Assembly (NCBI GenBank): GCA_002101235.1
Contig: LWTL01000115.1
Location: 18,559-82,558 of the forward strand
Origin: Cycloclasticus sp. symbiont of Bathymodiolus heckerae
Lineage (GTDB): Bacteria; Pseudomonadota; Gammaproteobacteria; Methylococcales; Cycloclasticaceae
Direction: 5' to 3'
Length of the DNA stretch: 64,000 nt
The notes beneath the pieces were generated by a model that was not told the origin of the DNA, ran no database searches, and worked only from the letters and a program-made list of their open reading frames with translations. The translations under genes and the position numbers were made by a program. Positions 42,862 through 54,661 of this stretch are shown in pieces; position 1 is the first letter of the stretch; each line of letters opens with the position of its first letter.

Positions 42862-44784
42862 ATGGCTAAAATTATAGGTATTGATTTAGGAACAACAAAC
42901 TCGTGTGTTGCCGTTTTAGATGGTGACACCGCTAAAGTTCTTGAAAACAGCGAAGGCGCAAGAACAACACCTTCTATTGTTGCTTTTACAGCAGACGATG
43001 AAGTGCTTGTTGGGCAATCAGCAAAGCGTCAAGCGGTAACTAATCCTACAAACACAGTGTTTGCGACAAAACGTTTAATCGGTCGTAAATTCAAAGATGA
43101 TGTGGTTCAAAAAGATGTGAGCATGGTGCCTTACAAAATCGTAGCAGCGGATAACGGCGATGCTTGGATTGAAGCGCAAGGCAAAAAAATGGCGCCACCA
43201 GAAATTGCTGCGCGTATTTTAATGAAGCTTAAAAAAGATGCAGAAGCATATCTAGGTGAGGAAGTAACAGAAGCGGTTATTACTGTACCTGCGTACTTTA
43301 ATGACTCACAGCGTCAAGCAACGAAAGATGCAGGTAAAATTGCAGGCTTAGAAGTTAAACGTATTATTAATGAGCCAACAGCGGCTGCATTAGCTTACGG
43401 CATGGACAAGAAAACCGGCGATCGTACGATTGCGGTTTACGACTTGGGCGGTGGTACATTCGATGTATCTATCATTGAAATTGCTGAAGTAGATGGCGAG
43501 CATCAGTTTGAAGTGTTATCAACAAACGGTGATACATTCTTAGGCGGTGAAGATTTCGATTTACGTATTATTGACTTCTTATCTGATGAATTTAAGAAAG
43601 AAAACTCCGTTGATTTACATAACGATCCTTTAGCGCTACAGCGTTTAAAAGAAGCGGCTGAAAAAGCAAAAATCGAGTTATCGTCTAACCAACAAACAGA
43701 TATTAACTTGCCTTACATCACAGCAGATGCATCAGGTCCTAAGCATTTAAACGTAAAGTTAACACGTGCTAAATTAGAATCTTTAGTTGATGACTTGGTT
43801 CAACGTACGATTTCTCCTTGTGCAACAGCACTTAAGGATGCAGGCTTAGAAGCATCAGAAATTGATGATGTTATTTTGGTGGGTGGTCAAACACGTATGC
43901 CGAAAGTTCAAGAAGTTGTTGCTGAATTCTTTGGTCAAGATCCTCGTAAAGATGTGAATCCAGACGAAGCCGTTGCCGTTGGTGCAGCTATTCAGGCGGG
44001 TGTGTTAGCGGGTGATGTAACAGACGTTCTTTTATTGGATGTTACGCCACTGTCTTTAGGTATTGAGACAATGGGCGGCGTTATGACGAAGCTTATTGAA
44101 AAGAACACAACGATTCCAAGTAAAGCAGGTCAAACATTCTCAACAGCAGAAGATAACCAAACAGCCGTAACAATTCACGTGTTACAGGGTGAGCGCGAAA
44201 TGGCTTCAGGTAATAAATCTTTAGGTCGTTTTGACCTTCAAGATATCCCGCCTTCACGCCGCGGCACACCACAAATTGAAGTGTCTTTCGATATTGATGC
44301 AAACGGCATCTTAAATGTATCGGCTAAAGATAAAGCAACAGGTAAAGAACAGTCAGTTGTGATTAAAGCATCAAGTGGTTTGTCTGATGAAGAAGTAGAA
44401 GCAATGATTAGCGATGCTGAAGCACATGCTGAAGAAGATAAAAAATTGCATGAGTTAGTAACAGCAAGAAACACGGCTGATGGCATGATTCACGCAACAG
44501 AAAAGTCTATTGAAGAAATGGGCGATAAAGTTGAAGAAGCTGAAAAAACTGAAATTGAAGCAGCGATTGTAGAGCTTCAAGAAGCGGTAAAAGGCGATGA
44601 TAAAGAAGCGATCGAAGCAAAAACAGAAGCGCTAACAGCGTTATCAGGTAAGTTGGCTGAGAAAATGTATGCTGATGCAGGTGCGGAAGGTGACGCTGGT
44701 TCAGCTGAGGCGCAATCTGGCGAAGCAGCAGATGACGTGGTTGATGCGGAATTTGAAGAAGTAAAAGACGACGATAAGAAGTAA
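42862..44784 (+). CDS. dnaK: Chaperone DnaK (Hsp70)
   Basis: ATP-dependent chaperone. The nucleotide-binding domain has [27 protein letters not shown] and [13 protein letters not shown]; the linker [16 protein letters not shown] leads to the substrate domain and helical lid. The C terminus ends EEVKDDDKK, the variant of the EEVD-like tail seen in bacteria. Length 640 (E. coli 638). ATG follows GGAGA. It has its own heat-shock promoter besides the grpE one. Confidence 0.98.
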   Translation: MAKIIGIDLGTTNSCVAVLDGDTAKVLENSEGARTTPSIVAFTADDEVLVGQSAKRQAVTNPTNTVFATKRLIGRKFKDDVVQKDVSMVPYKIVAADNGDAWIEAQGKKMAPPEIAARILMKLKKDAEAYLGEEVTEAVITVPAYFNDSQRQATKDAGKIAGLEVKRIINEPTAAALAYGMDKKTGDRTIAVYDLGGGTFDVSIIEIAEVDGEHQFEVLSTNGDTFLGGEDFDLRIIDFLSDEFKKENSVDLHNDPLALQRLKEAAEKAKIELSSNQQTDINLPYITADASGPKHLNVKLTRAKLESLVDDLVQRTISPCATALKDAGLEASEIDDVILVGGQTRMPKVQEVVAEFFGQDPRKDVNPDEAVAVGAAIQAGVLAGDVTDVLLLDVTPLSLGIETMGGVMTKLIEKNTTIPSKAGQTFSTAEDNQTAVTIHVLQGEREMASGNKSLGRFDLQDIPPSRRGTPQIEVSFDIDANGILNVSAKDKATGKEQSVVIKASSGLSDEEVEAMISDAEAHAEEDKKLHELVTARNTADGMIHATEKSIEEMGDKVEEAEKTEIEAAIVELQEAVKGDDKEAIEAKTEALTALSGKLAEKMYADAGAEGDAGSAEAQSGEAADDVVDAEFEEVKDDDKK

Positions 44785-44837
44785 GTCTTAAATGGGGTGA
44801 CTCCCTTTGAAACATAGCCCAGTATAGGGTTGCGCAT

Positions 44838-44859
44838 AGCCGCCGATTTATCGGTGGCT
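44838..44859 (+). other. dnaK-dnaJ intercistronic hairpin
   Basis: AGCCGCCGA and TCGGTGGCT form a 9-bp stem (one G-T pair) with a 4-base loop, 53 bases after the dnaK stop. It is not followed by a T-run, so it could stabilise dnaK mRNA or partly reduce dnaJ expression rather than end transcription. Confidence 0.5.
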
Positions 44860-44885
44860 TTGGCGTATTCAGGTGATAGAGAATA

Positions 44886-46022
44886 ATGGAAAAAGAAGAT
44901 TTTTATAAAGTACTAGAAGTTGCACGTGATGCGAGCAGCCGTGAGATAAAGAAAGCGTATAGACGTTTGGCGATGAAATATCACCCAGACAGAAATACCG
45001 ATAACCCTGAGGCAGAAGATAAGTTTAAGGTTATTCAAGAAGCGTATGCCATTTTGAGTGATGATAAAAAACGTGCCGCTTATGACCAGTTTGGCCATGC
45101 TGGTGTTGATCAGTCAATGGGTGGCGGGCGCGGTGGTTTCCAAGGTGGCGGTGGGGATTTCAGTGATGTATTTGGTGACGTGTTTGGTGATATTTTCGGT
45201 GGTGGCGGAGGTGGTCGTCGCAGTCAGGTGACACGTGGAGCTGACCTTCGTTACAACTTAGACCTCACTTTAGAAGATGCTGTTTCTGGTATGGAAACAA
45301 AAATTAAAGTACCAACCGCTATCAGTTGTACTGGTTGCAAAGGCACCGGTTCAAAAAGTGGTAAGTCAGGTGTGTGTACTTCGTGTGCAGGTCATGGTCA
45401 GGTGCGCATGCAGCAAGGCATGTTTTCTGTACAGCAAACCTGCCCAACGTGTCGAGGCTCGGGTTCGGTTATTAAAGACCCATGCGGAAAGTGCCGTGGT
45501 TCAGGTAAAACCAAAGAGCAAAAAACATTGGCTGTTAAAATACCGGCTGGTGTTGATACGGGTGATAGAATTCGTTTAGGCGGTGAAGGTGAGGCTGGCG
45601 AGCATGGTGGCCCTTCTGGCGATTTATATGTGCAAGTGAATGTGGCGGATCATGCAATTTTCACACGTGATGATGCTAATTTATATTGTGATATGCCCAT
45701 TAGTTTCGCTATCGCGGCATTGGGTGGTGAGCTTGAGGTGCCCACTTTAACGGGTAAAGTAAAGCTCAAAATTCCTGCGGAAACTCAAACAGGTAAATTG
45801 TTTAGGTTGCGTGGCAAAGGTGTAAAGCAAGTGCGAGGCGGCCCCGTTGGAGATTTAATGTGCCGTGTGAACGTGGAAACGCCTGTTAATTTAACAGCGG
45901 AACAAAAGAAACTGGTTGAGCAGTTAGAAAGTTCTTTCAAAACAGGTGGAACACGCCATAATCCACAAGAAAATTCGTGGTTAGATGGTGTTAAAAGCTT
46001 TTTTGATAAAGTGAAATCTTAA
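44886..46022 (+). CDS. dnaJ: Chaperone DnaJ (Hsp40)
   Basis: Co-chaperone that delivers clients to DnaK and stimulates its ATPase. The J domain holds the HPD motif ([14 protein letters not shown]) near residue 32, then a Gly/Phe-rich linker, then four zinc CxxCxGxG repeats ([32 protein letters not shown]) near 145-210 and the C-terminal client domains. Length 378 (E. coli 376). Third gene of the heat-shock cluster. Confidence 0.98.
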   Translation: MEKEDFYKVLEVARDASSREIKKAYRRLAMKYHPDRNTDNPEAEDKFKVIQEAYAILSDDKKRAAYDQFGHAGVDQSMGGGRGGFQGGGGDFSDVFGDVFGDIFGGGGGGRRSQVTRGADLRYNLDLTLEDAVSGMETKIKVPTAISCTGCKGTGSKSGKSGVCTSCAGHGQVRMQQGMFSVQQTCPTCRGSGSVIKDPCGKCRGSGKTKEQKTLAVKIPAGVDTGDRIRLGGEGEAGEHGGPSGDLYVQVNVADHAIFTRDDANLYCDMPISFAIAALGGELEVPTLTGKVKLKIPAETQTGKLFRLRGKGVKQVRGGPVGDLMCRVNVETPVNLTAEQKKLVEQLESSFKTGGTRHNPQENSWLDGVKSFFDKVKS

Positions 46023-46082
46023 AAGTAATTACCATAACCTAGTGAAAGTATTTTTTGAGAAAAATGAGACAAGGGTGAATTG

Positions 46083-46889
46083 ATGGCCAATATTGCAATA
46101 TCAGGTGCTAGTGGACGAATGGGGCTTAATTTAATTAAGGCTTGTTTGCAAAACCCATCTTCAACATTAGGTGTGGCGATTGAACGAGAAGCTTCAGCTG
46201 CAATAGGTAAAGATGTAGGTGATATAGCAGGTGTTGAATCGCAGTCAGTCAAAGTGGTGTCAAATTATCAAAATGAGTCAGGTTCTTTTGATGTATTAGT
46301 TGATTTTACTCGCCCCGAAGCTTGCCTTGAAAAATTGGCGTTTTGCGAAGCCAATAATAAAGCCATCGTGATCGGTACAACGGGTTTTACAGATGAGCAA
46401 AAAGAACAAATAACGTCAGCATCTGAACGCATACCGGTTGTTTTTGCACCGAACATGGGTATTGGTGTGAATGTTACGCTGAAGTTATTAGAACTTGCCG
46501 CTAAAGCGATTGGCCAAACAGTCGATATTGAAGTGATTGAAGCGCATCACAAGCATAAAGTGGATGCTCCTTCAGGCACGGCACTTAAAATGGGTGAAGT
46601 GGTTGCTGAAGCAATGGGCCAAAAGCTTGACGATGTTGGCGTGTATGCACGTGAAGGCATTACGGGTGAACGTGACGAAGGCACGATTGGTTTTTCAACT
46701 ATTCGAGGTGGTGACATTGTTGGTGAGCATACTGTCATGTTTATTGATGAAGGCGAGCGTATTGAAATTAGCCACAAAGCTACTAGTAGAATGACCTTTG
46801 CAACCGGTGCAATACGGGCAGCTTGCTGGGTCTCTATGCAATCGGCTGGTTTGTACGATATGCAAGACGTGTTGGGCTTAAAAGATTAA
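46083..46889 (+). CDS. dapB: 4-hydroxy-tetrahydrodipicolinate reductase
   Basis: NAD(P)H-dependent step of lysine and diaminopimelate synthesis. It shows the cofactor loop [48 protein letters not shown] and the catalytic [20 protein letters not shown]. Length about 268 (E. coli 273). The ORF track starts at TTG 46080; ATG 46083 is the natural start. It follows dnaJ as in many gammaproteobacteria. Confidence 0.96.
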   Translation: MANIAISGASGRMGLNLIKACLQNPSSTLGVAIEREASAAIGKDVGDIAGVESQSVKVVSNYQNESGSFDVLVDFTRPEACLEKLAFCEANNKAIVIGTTGFTDEQKEQITSASERIPVVFAPNMGIGVNVTLKLLELAAKAIGQTVDIEVIEAHHKHKVDAPSGTALKMGEVVAEAMGQKLDDVGVYAREGITGERDEGTIGFSTIRGGDIVGEHTVMFIDEGERIEISHKATSRMTFATGAIRAACWVSMQSAGLYDMQDVLGLKD

Positions 46890-47010
46890 ATTAAGTAACG
46901 GCTAAGTTTGTTATGCCGTATTGAATTTTCTGTTAGTATCTTGAGTAATAAGGTAGTCGTTAATATTGTTGTCAGTATAAAAAATAATTTAAAAGTAAGG
47001 GAGAATAACA

Positions 47011-48399
47011 ATGGGTTTATTGTGCAAAATAGCGGCCATGCTAGGTTTTGGGTCTTCTAAAAAAGAAGAGGAAACCCCTGTTGAAAAGCCAGTAGAGAAA
47101 ACAGCGGCTCAACCTCAAGTGGCTAAACCAACTGCGACACCAGTCGTCGATGGCGTAAAGAAATATGTGCTTATTGGTGCAGGTCCAGCGTCTGTAAGAG
47201 CAGCTGAAACATTACGTAAAGCAGACCCTGCATGTGTTATTACAATGATAGGCCTAGAAAAAGAATCGCCTTATTCACGTATGGCGCTGCCATACTATTT
47301 AAGTGGCATGATCGAGGACACTGGTACGCATCTTAGAAAAACAGAAGGTCACTTTGAAGGTTTGAATATTGATCATGTATTTGCAAAAGTAGAAAAAATT
47401 GATTCTGAAAAACAGACTGTTACGACAGGCAGCGGTGATGTGTATGACTATGATAAGTTAATGATTGCAACGGGTTCACGCCCTGCAAATTGTCCTTTCC
47501 CTGGATCTGATACAACGGGTGTTGTTAATTGCTGGACGTTGGAAGATGGCCGTGAAATTCTCGATACAATTAAGCCGGGCTCAAAAGTAGCTTTATTAGG
47601 CGCAGGTTTCGTCGCTTCAATTATTATTGAAGCGATGCTAAAAAGAGGTGTGGATCTCACTGTTATGATGGGGCGTACCGGAAAAATGGTGAGCCGTATG
47701 ATGGATGATACGGCTGGCGAGATGATTAAATCATGGTGTGAAGCCAAAGGTGTTACAACAATCATACCGTCTACTATTAAATCCATTGAGCCAGGCCCAG
47801 CTTTAAAACGTGACGATGACAGTTTGACAGAGTTCGATCTTATTATTGTTGCTACAGGTGTTTATTCAAACATAGAGTTTTTGGAAGGCAGTGGCATTGA
47901 AACAGACCAAGGCATTATCGTTGATGAAGGCTTGAAAACAAGCGTAGATAATATTTATGCGGCAGGTGATGTGGCTCAAGGTATAGACTTCTCTACCGGC
48001 GGGCTTTCAGTACATGCGATTCAACCAACGGCTGTTGACCATGGCCGAATTGCTGCAGTGAATATGATGGGTGGTTCTGCCGCTTATAAAGGCAGTTTGT
48101 GTATGAATGTATTGGATACAGCAGGCTTGGTGTCTACTTCATTTGGTAGTTGGGGTGGCGTAGAAGGCGGCGAAACAGCAACATTGGTTGATGTTGATAA
48201 CTATAAATATATCCGCTTAAACTTTAAGGATGATTTATTAGTCGGTGCTATTACCGTTGGCCGCACTGATTTTATTGGCGTTATGCGTGGTTTGATTCAA
48301 TCAGAAGTGCCGTTAGGCGATTGGAAAGAAAAGCTAACAGAAGATCCAACATTATTGATGAATGCATATTTAGCTCAGTCTCTCGATATTGCTCGATAA
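47011..48399 (+). CDS. FAD-dependent pyridine nucleotide oxidoreductase
   Basis: Class I-type flavoprotein with FAD motif YVLIGAGPASVRAAETL near residue 50, YDKLMIATGSRP, an NAD(P) motif KVALLGAGFVASIIIEAML near 194 and the FAD-binding IYAAGDVAQG near 315. Overall it resembles the NirB N-terminal, rubredoxin reductase or NADH oxidase group, without a redox-active CxxxxC disulfide. The first 48 residues are unusual: a short hydrophobic start (MGLLCKIAAMLGFG) then a Lys/Glu/Pro-rich linker, perhaps a peripheral membrane anchor. ATG follows AAGGGAGA. It lies between dapB and carA, which are normally closer neighbours. Electron partner unknown. Confidence 0.82.
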   Translation: MGLLCKIAAMLGFGSSKKEEETPVEKPVEKTAAQPQVAKPTATPVVDGVKKYVLIGAGPASVRAAETLRKADPACVITMIGLEKESPYSRMALPYYLSGMIEDTGTHLRKTEGHFEGLNIDHVFAKVEKIDSEKQTVTTGSGDVYDYDKLMIATGSRPANCPFPGSDTTGVVNCWTLEDGREILDTIKPGSKVALLGAGFVASIIIEAMLKRGVDLTVMMGRTGKMVSRMMDDTAGEMIKSWCEAKGVTTIIPSTIKSIEPGPALKRDDDSLTEFDLIIVATGVYSNIEFLEGSGIETDQGIIVDEGLKTSVDNIYAAGDVAQGIDFSTGGLSVHAIQPTAVDHGRIAAVNMMGGSAAYKGSLCMNVLDTAGLVSTSFGSWGGVEGGETATLVDVDNYKYIRLNFKDDLLVGAITVGRTDFIGVMRGLIQSEVPLGDWKEKLTEDPTLLMNAYLAQSLDIAR

Positions 48400-48486
48400 A
48401 GTAGAAAATCAATAAAATATGACGGCGTTAAATTGGACAATAAGGCACTAAATCCAGTAAAATCCGCGCTCATACATATTAACAAT

Positions 48487-48523
48487 CAAAACGGGTAGAG
48501 CCAGAACGGTTCTTCCCGTTTTG
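48487..48523 (+). terminator. Long hairpin before carA (terminator or attenuator)
   Basis: CAAAACGGG (48487) pairs with CCCGTTTTG (48515), and inside AGAGCC pairs with GGTTCT, separated by a single T-T mismatch. It ends in a GTTTTG run and sits 8 bases before the carA ribosome site AAAGGTGGTG. It may end the oxidoreductase transcript or modulate carAB. Confidence 0.6.
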
Positions 48524-48544
48524 CATATCTAAAGGTGGTGTAAT

Positions 48545-49681
48545 TTGTCTGACATAGCAATATTGGTTCTTGAAGACGGCAGTGTGTTCCGTGGACAATC
48601 TATAGGGGTTCAGGGGCTCACAACGGGCGAAGTCGTTTTCAATACATCGATGACCGGCTATCAGGAAATTCTTACCGATCCTTCATATTCTCATCAAATA
48701 GTCACGTTAACGTACCCACATATCGGTAATACTGGTGTGAATGCGGAAGATGAAGAATCAGCCGATATTCATGCGCGTGGTTTAGTCATCAGAGATTTGC
48801 CGTTAACACACAGTAATTGGCGCTCTGAAGAGTCATTATCTGATTATTTAATACGCAGTAATATTGTTGCTATTGCAGATATTGATACGCGTAAGTTAAC
48901 CCGAATACTTCGAGAAAAAGGTGCTCAACGCGGCTGTATTATTGCTGGTATTGATGCGGATGAAGCATTAGCGTTAGAGTCAGCAAAAGAAGCAGCTTCG
49001 TTGAAAGGGTTAGATTTAGCGCAGGTAGTAACCTGCGATGCCGCATACGATTGGACTGATTCAGTTTGGGCGTTAGACCCAGAAGAAAAGAAAGAACCAG
49101 CAAAGTCAGCGTTTAAAGTAGTGGCGTATGACTTTGGTGTTAAACGAAACATCCTTAGGTTATTAGTAGAATCAGGTTGTGAAGTGCATGTTGTACCGGC
49201 GAAAACACCGGCGAGCGAAGTACTTGCAATGTCGCCAGATGGTGTGTTTTTATCCAATGGCCCAGGCGACCCTGAGCCGTGCGATTATGCCATTGAAGCG
49301 ATTAAAACAATTTTAGAAAACAAAATACCTATGTTTGGTATTTGTTTGGGGCACCAGCTATTAGCCTTAGCCAGTGGCGCATCAACCGTTAAGATGAAGT
49401 TTGGTCATCACGGTGCAAACCATCCCGTTCAGGACTTGAAAACACAGCGTGTTATGATTACCAGTCAGAACCACGGTTTTGCTGTAGATGCTGATACATT
49501 GCCTGCTAATTTAACCGCTACGCACGTGTCACTGTTCGATAAAAGCTTGCAAGGTGTGGAGCGTACTGATTGCCCAGCTTTTAGCTTCCAAGGACATCCA
49601 GAAGCAAGCCCAGGACCTCAAGATATTGTTTATTTATTTGAGCGCTTTACAGCGATGATGGCTGCGAACAAAGCCTCGTAA
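48545..49681 (+). CDS. carA: Carbamoyl-phosphate synthase small subunit
   Basis: Glutaminase subunit that gives ammonia to CarB for arginine and pyrimidine synthesis. N-terminal domain [15 protein letters not shown] with [17 protein letters not shown]; the class I amidotransferase site is [14 protein letters not shown] (Cys near residue 271) with His/Glu in [13 protein letters not shown]. Length 378 (E. coli 382). It starts with TTG after AAAGGTGGTG; no ATG fits. carB follows at 61 bases. Confidence 0.96.
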   Translation: MSDIAILVLEDGSVFRGQSIGVQGLTTGEVVFNTSMTGYQEILTDPSYSHQIVTLTYPHIGNTGVNAEDEESADIHARGLVIRDLPLTHSNWRSEESLSDYLIRSNIVAIADIDTRKLTRILREKGAQRGCIIAGIDADEALALESAKEAASLKGLDLAQVVTCDAAYDWTDSVWALDPEEKKEPAKSAFKVVAYDFGVKRNILRLLVESGCEVHVVPAKTPASEVLAMSPDGVFLSNGPGDPEPCDYAIEAIKTILENKIPMFGICLGHQLLALASGASTVKMKFGHHGANHPVQDLKTQRVMITSQNHGFAVDADTLPANLTATHVSLFDKSLQGVERTDCPAFSFQGHPEASPGPQDIVYLFERFTAMMAANKAS

Positions 49682-49742
49682 AACAGTTCACGACGATTAA
49701 GAAACAGGTGGTCTCAGACCGCACACATTTATAAAGAGAATT

Positions 49743-52700
49743 ATGCCAAAAAGAACCGACATAAAATCAGTTTTACTTCTAGGTGCAGGCCCTATCGTTA
49801 TTGGGCAAGCTTGTGAGTTTGATTATTCAGGAACACAAGCGTGTAAAGCGTTAAGGGAAGAAGGCTACCGAGTTATTTTGGTGAACTCTAATCCTGCAAC
49901 GATTATGACGGATCCTGAAACAGCCGATGCTATCTATATCGAACCGATTGATTGGGAAACTGTTGAAAAGATCATTGAGAAAGAAAAACCGGATGCTTTG
50001 TTGCCAACAATGGGTGGGCAAACAGCACTTAATTGTGCGTTAGACCTCGATCGACACGGTGTGCTAGCAAAGCACAATGTAGAAATGATTGGTGCGTCGA
50101 AAGAAGCGATTGATAAAGCTGAAGATCGTGCTTTATTCAAAGAAGCGATGACTAAAATTGGCCTTTCAACCCCGCGTTCCTTTCTTGCCCATAATATGGA
50201 AGAAGCGTTTGAGGCGCTTGATGATATAGGCTTCCCAACGATTATTAGACCTTCTTTCACCATGGGTGGTAGCGGCGGCGGTATTTCATACAACCGTGAA
50301 GAATTTATAGAAATTTGTGAGCGTGGTTTAGATTTGTCGCCAACCAAAGAACTATTGATTGAAGAATCAGTGCTTGGTTGGAAAGAATACGAAATGGAAG
50401 TGGTTCGTGACCACAAAGACAACTGCATCATCATTTGTTCGATTGAAAACTTTGACCCAATGGGTGTGCATACGGGTGACTCGATTACAGTAGCGCCTGC
50501 GCAAACATTGACAGATAAAGAATATCAAATTCTTCGTAATGCATCGATTGATGTACTGCGTGAAATTGGTGTGGATACTGGCGGCTCAAACGTACAATTT
50601 GCCATTAACCCAGAAAATGGCGCGATGATTGTGATTGAAATGAATCCTCGCGTATCTCGTTCATCAGCATTGGCTTCTAAAGCAACCGGTTTCCCTATTG
50701 CAAAAGTAGCTGCGAAATTAGCGATTGGTTATACGCTGGATGAATTAAGTAATGAAATTACCGGTGGTGCAACACCCGCATCATTCGAGCCTTCCATTGA
50801 TTACGTGGTAACAAAAATACCACGTTTCACATTTGAGAAATTCCCAACAGCGGATGACCGTTTAACAACGCAAATGAAGTCAGTTGGTGAAGTGATGGCG
50901 GTGGGTCGTACATTCCAAGAATCTTTGCAAAAAGCATTACGTGGGCTTGAAACAGGCATGTCTGGTTTAGACCCTATTGTGGATTTAAACGAAGAAGGAG
51001 TGGATGCTGTTTTACGGCATGAGATACAACAGCCTGGCGCGGATAGAATTTGGTATTTAGCAGATGCGTTTAGAAAAGGCTTTGGTTTAGAAAGTATTTT
51101 TGAGCAAACTAAAATAGACCGTTGGTTCTTGGTTCAAATTGAAGATCTTTTAAATGATGAAGCTGCGCTATCTAATAAAGTATTAGCAGATATTGATAAA
51201 GACACTATGTTCCGCCTTAAACGCAAAGGCTTTGCTGATAGCCGCCTTGCAAGCTTGTTAAATGTAGATGAAGCAACGTTAAGAGATGCGCGACATGCGT
51301 TAGGCATTCGTCCTGTTTATAAACGTATTGATTCATGTGCGGGCGAGTTTGCATCGCCAACGGCTTATATGTACTCAACGTATGAAGAAGAGTGTGAGTC
51401 ACAGCCAACGAACCGTGAAAAAATCATGGTACTGGGTGGTGGACCTAACAGGATTGGTCAAGGTATTGAGTTTGATTACTGCTGTGTGCACGCCGCTTTA
51501 GCGATGCGTGAAGATGGTTATGAAACCATTATGGTTAACTGTAATCCTGAAACCGTTTCAACTGATTTTGACACCTCAGATCGCTTATATTTTGAACCAT
51601 TAACACTGGAAGATGTGCTTGAAGTGGTTAACATTGAACAGCCTAAAGGTGTGATTGTTCAATACGGTGGTCAAACACCTTTGAAATTAGCAGAAGCACT
51701 GGAAGCAGCAGGTGTGCCTATTATTGGTACATCCCCTGAGGCGATTGACTTAGCGGAAGATCGTGAACGTTTCCAACAGTTAGTTGAAAAACTTGGCTTG
51801 CTTCAGCCGCCTAATAGAACGGCACGTGAGCCAGAGCAAGCTGTGTTGTTGGCAGAAGAAATAGGTTACCCGTTAGTTGTTAGGCCGTCTTATGTTTTAG
51901 GTGGTCGTGCAATGGAAATTGTATACAACGAATCAGAGTTACGAACCTATATGCGTGAAGCAGTGAGTGTGTCAAATGACTCACCTGTCTTATTAGATCG
52001 CTTTTTAGATGATGCGGTAGAAGTTGACGTTGACGCTATTTTCGACGGTAAAGAACTGCTTATCGGCGGTATTATGGAGCATATTGAGCAAGCGGGTGTT
52101 CATTCGGGTGATTCAGCATGTTCATTGCCACCGTTTGATTTGAGCCAAGATGTACAAGACAGAATGCGCGTTCAAACAAAAGAATTAGCACGTGAATTGG
52201 GCGTGGTGGGCCTTATGAATATTCAGTTCGCTATTAAAGGCGATGATATTTATATTTTAGAAGTTAACCCTCGTGCATCACGTTCAGTTCCTTTTGTTTC
52301 AAAAGTAACCGGTTATCCATTAGCTAAAATTGCGGCGCGTTGCATGGCGGGTCAGTCATTAGCGGAGCAAGGTACAACCGAAGAAATTATTCCAGATTAC
52401 TTCTCAGTTAAAGAATCAGTTTTCCCGTTTGTTAAATTTCCAAATGTTGATCCGTTGCTTGGGCCAGAAATGAAATCAACCGGTGAAGTAATGGGTGTTG
52501 GTGAAACGTTTGGTGAGGCATTTGGTAAATCACAACGAGCTGCAGGCATTGAACTGTCAAACGAAGATAAAGTGTTGTTTAGCGTAAGAGAAGCCGATAA
52601 AGTTAAAATGATTGATTTAGCTAAAACACTTGTTTCGCGTGGTAAAGAAATTTTAGCAACACGTGGTACAGCTGCAGCACTTGAAGTAGCCGGTGTTGAA

Positions 52701-52967
52701 TGTACAGTGGTTAATAAAGTGAATGAAGGTCGCCCGCACATTGTGGATATTATTAAAAATGAAAGCATTCAATTAGTCGTTAACACAACGGAAGGTAAGC
52801 AAGCGATTACAGATTCGTTTTCAATCCGTCGTGAATCACTACAAAATAAAGCAACGTACTGCACAACCATCGCAGGTGCTAAAGCAACAATAGATGCGTT
52901 GGCTGATATTTCAGTTAAAGAAGTGCGGGAGCTTCACAGTTTGCAAGCCCGCCACAAAACGGCTTAA
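49743..52967 (+). CDS. carB: Carbamoyl-phosphate synthase large subunit
   Basis: Makes carbamoyl phosphate from bicarbonate, ammonia and two ATP. The two homologous halves are clear: [21 protein letters not shown] at the start and [19 protein letters not shown] near residue 560, each with an ATP-grasp domain ([24 protein letters not shown]); the C-terminal MGS allosteric domain follows residue ~940. Length 1074 (E. coli 1073). Confidence 0.98.
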   Translation: MPKRTDIKSVLLLGAGPIVIGQACEFDYSGTQACKALREEGYRVILVNSNPATIMTDPETADAIYIEPIDWETVEKIIEKEKPDALLPTMGGQTALNCALDLDRHGVLAKHNVEMIGASKEAIDKAEDRALFKEAMTKIGLSTPRSFLAHNMEEAFEALDDIGFPTIIRPSFTMGGSGGGISYNREEFIEICERGLDLSPTKELLIEESVLGWKEYEMEVVRDHKDNCIIICSIENFDPMGVHTGDSITVAPAQTLTDKEYQILRNASIDVLREIGVDTGGSNVQFAINPENGAMIVIEMNPRVSRSSALASKATGFPIAKVAAKLAIGYTLDELSNEITGGATPASFEPSIDYVVTKIPRFTFEKFPTADDRLTTQMKSVGEVMAVGRTFQESLQKALRGLETGMSGLDPIVDLNEEGVDAVLRHEIQQPGADRIWYLADAFRKGFGLESIFEQTKIDRWFLVQIEDLLNDEAALSNKVLADIDKDTMFRLKRKGFADSRLASLLNVDEATLRDARHALGIRPVYKRIDSCAGEFASPTAYMYSTYEEECESQPTNREKIMVLGGGPNRIGQGIEFDYCCVHAALAMREDGYETIMVNCNPETVSTDFDTSDRLYFEPLTLEDVLEVVNIEQPKGVIVQYGGQTPLKLAEALEAAGVPIIGTSPEAIDLAEDRERFQQLVEKLGLLQPPNRTAREPEQAVLLAEEIGYPLVVRPSYVLGGRAMEIVYNESELRTYMREAVSVSNDSPVLLDRFLDDAVEVDVDAIFDGKELLIGGIMEHIEQAGVHSGDSACSLPPFDLSQDVQDRMRVQTKELARELGVVGLMNIQFAIKGDDIYILEVNPRASRSVPFVSKVTGYPLAKIAARCMAGQSLAEQGTTEEIIPDYFSVKESVFPFVKFPNVDPLLGPEMKSTGEVMGVGETFGEAFGKSQRAAGIELSNEDKVLFSVREADKVKMIDLAKTLVSRGKEILATRGTAAALEVAGVECTVVNKVNEGRPHIVDIIKNESIQLVVNTTEGKQAITDSFSIRRESLQNKATYCTTIAGAKATIDALADISVKEVRELHSLQARHKTA

Positions 52968-52981
52968 CATTAGGATTTATT

Positions 52982-53458
52982 ATGAGTAAAACACCGTTAA
53001 CAACAAAAGGCGCACAAAGCTTAAAAGATGAATTAAGTGAGCTTAAAAATGTAAAGCGTCCAAGAATCACTGAAGCTATTGCAGACGCGAGAGCGCACGG
53101 TGACTTAAAGGAAAATGCTGAATATCATGCAGCACGTGAAGAACAAGGGCTTGTTGAAGCGCGGGTAAGAGATATTGAAAGTAAGTTGGGTAATGCGCAA
53201 ATTATTGATGTTTCAACGCTAAATGCCAATGGAAAGGTTGTATTTGGTTGTACGGTTGACTTGGAAAACATTGAAACAGAAGAAGCAATCACTTATACAA
53301 TTGTTGGTGAAGATGAAGCGGATATAAAAAATAACCTTATTTCTTACGCATCACCGTTTGCTAAAGCATTGATTGGTAAAGAAGAAGGTGATGTTGCCGA
53401 AGTTAGAGCGCCAGCCGGAATTACTGAATACGAAATTATAGACGTACGCTACGAATAA
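52982..53458 (+). CDS. greA: Transcription elongation factor GreA
   Basis: Rescues backtracked RNA polymerase by stimulating transcript cleavage. N-terminal coiled coil ([25 protein letters not shown]) with the acidic tip in [20 protein letters not shown], and a C-terminal FKBP-like domain. Length 158 equals E. coli. It follows carB at 14 bases and overlaps yhbY (opposite strand) by 10 bases. Confidence 0.96.
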   Translation: MSKTPLTTKGAQSLKDELSELKNVKRPRITEAIADARAHGDLKENAEYHAAREEQGLVEARVRDIESKLGNAQIIDVSTLNANGKVVFGCTVDLENIETEEAITYTIVGEDEADIKNNLISYASPFAKALIGKEEGDVAEVRAPAGITEYEIIDVRYE

Positions 53459-53736
53459 GCTTTTTTGTCTTTGTTTTCGCGGTAAAAAACAGCCGTAAAA
53501 CCAATTGTTTGAACAATTTCAGACTGTGTTTTTTTAGCTATTGATTGAATAATTGTTTTCTTGTCATCACGATCAGCAGCAGATATTTTTACTTTAATTA
53601 GTTCATGATATTCAATCGCTAACTCCACTTCATCAAGTACGGTATCTGTTAGTCCAGATTGCCCAACGCGTACAACAGGCTTTAATGCATGAGCGTGTGC
53701 TTTTAATTTTTTCTTTTGTTGATTACTTAATGGCAT
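53449..53736 (-). CDS. yhbY: Ribosome assembly RNA-binding protein YhbY
   Basis: CRM-domain protein that binds pre-50S particles. [36 protein letters not shown] with the GxxG-type loop, then [17 protein letters not shown], matches YhbY. ATG 53736 gives 95 residues (E. coli 97); the track's 13-residue extension is rejected though neither start has a clear ribosome site. Divergent from rlmE and convergent with greA, as in E. coli. Confidence 0.92.
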   Translation of the reverse strand: MPLSNQQKKKLKAHAHALKPVVRVGQSGLTDTVLDEVELAIEYHELIKVKISAADRDDKKTIIQSIAKKTQSEIVQTIGFTAVFYRENKDKKAYS

Positions 53737-53899
53737 AGTATTTAATTTGATCAATATTGGTTTTAAGCAACGCATTTTACACGTAAAGCTAAGTTAAGCG
53801 GTATAACCAAACTACATTTATAGAGTTAAGGGTGCAAAGCTAGTGAGCAAGACCTTTTCCCCTACCTTGAACCAGAAATAAATAGTCCATACAGTACGC

Positions 53900-54520
53900 A
53901 TGACAAAACATAAAAATAAACAAAAGTGGTTAGATGAGCATTTCAATGATGAATATGTGAAAAAAGCTCAGCAGATGGGTTTACGTTCGCGTGCTGTTTT
54001 CAAATTAGAAGAAATAGATAAAAAAGATAAGTTAATACGCCCGAATAATATTGTTGTGGATTTGGGTGCGGCGCCAGGTGGTTGGTCTGAATATGCTGTT
54101 AAAAAAGTAACAACGGGCGGTCGAGTTATTGCATTGGATTTATTGGATATAGAGCCTATTAAAGGCGTGGATTTTATTAAAGGTGACTTTAGTGATGACG
54201 CGATTTTTGAACAATTGCAAAATCTAATTGATAGCCAGTCAATTGATGTGGTGCTGTCTGATATCGCACCAAATATGAGCGGCAGCAAGGCCATTGACCA
54301 ACCAAAGTCCATGTATTTAGCAGAGCTGGCGCTAGACTTTGCGATCAATGCGCTCTCAAATAAGGGCATGTTTTTAATAAAATTATTTCAGGGTGAAGGT
54401 TTTGACGAATATGTGCAAGCAGCAAAAAAGTCATTCGTGAGCGTTGTTATTCGTAAGCCAAAAGCATCACGCGCACGCAGTAGAGAAGTGTACCTTTTGG
54501 CAAAGGGCTTGAAATTATAG
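53900..54520 (+). CDS. rlmE: 23S rRNA 2'-O-ribose U2552 methyltransferase
   Basis: FtsJ/RrmJ heat-shock enzyme that methylates U2552 in the A loop of 23S r[20 protein letters not shown], the SAM motif [15 protein letters not shown] near residue 55, [13 protein letters not shown] near 118 and [13 protein letters not shown] with the catalytic Lys are intact. Length 206 (E. coli 209). Followed by ftsH as in enterobacteria, but here ftsH has its own heat-shock promoter that starts within rlmE. Confidence 0.96.
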   Translation: MTKHKNKQKWLDEHFNDEYVKKAQQMGLRSRAVFKLEEIDKKDKLIRPNNIVVDLGAAPGGWSEYAVKKVTTGGRVIALDLLDIEPIKGVDFIKGDFSDDAIFEQLQNLIDSQSIDVVLSDIAPNMSGSKAIDQPKSMYLAELALDFAINALSNKGMFLIKLFQGEGFDEYVQAAKKSFVSVVIRKPKASRARSREVYLLAKGLKL

Positions 54521-54536
54521 TACCCTAACCCCATAT
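54508..54536 (+). promoter_or_regulatory. Sigma-32 heat-shock promoter for ftsH
   Basis: CTTGAAA (54508-54514), 14-base spacer and CCCCATAT (54529-54536), a near-perfect sigma-32 promoter. The -35 lies in the last codons of rlmE and the stop codon is in the spacer. Confidence 0.85.
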
Positions 54537-54661
54537 GAGTATTGAACGAAATATAAAAGTAGCAGTCTGACTATTACCATGTGCAGTTAGTTGCATTTTT
54601 TAGACGCTTGTATAACGAGCCTTAAGCCTCTGGCTTGAATATAACTTTAGGGAGTATCGCT

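Noticed and set aside
44507-44837. Long minus-strand ORFs opposite the dnaK 3' end
   Set aside because: They are shadows of codon-biased dnaK, rich in Ser/Leu, without ribosome sites or family similarity.
49934-50434. 166-residue minus-strand ORF inside carB
   Set aside because: Shadow ORF opposite a highly conserved coding region.
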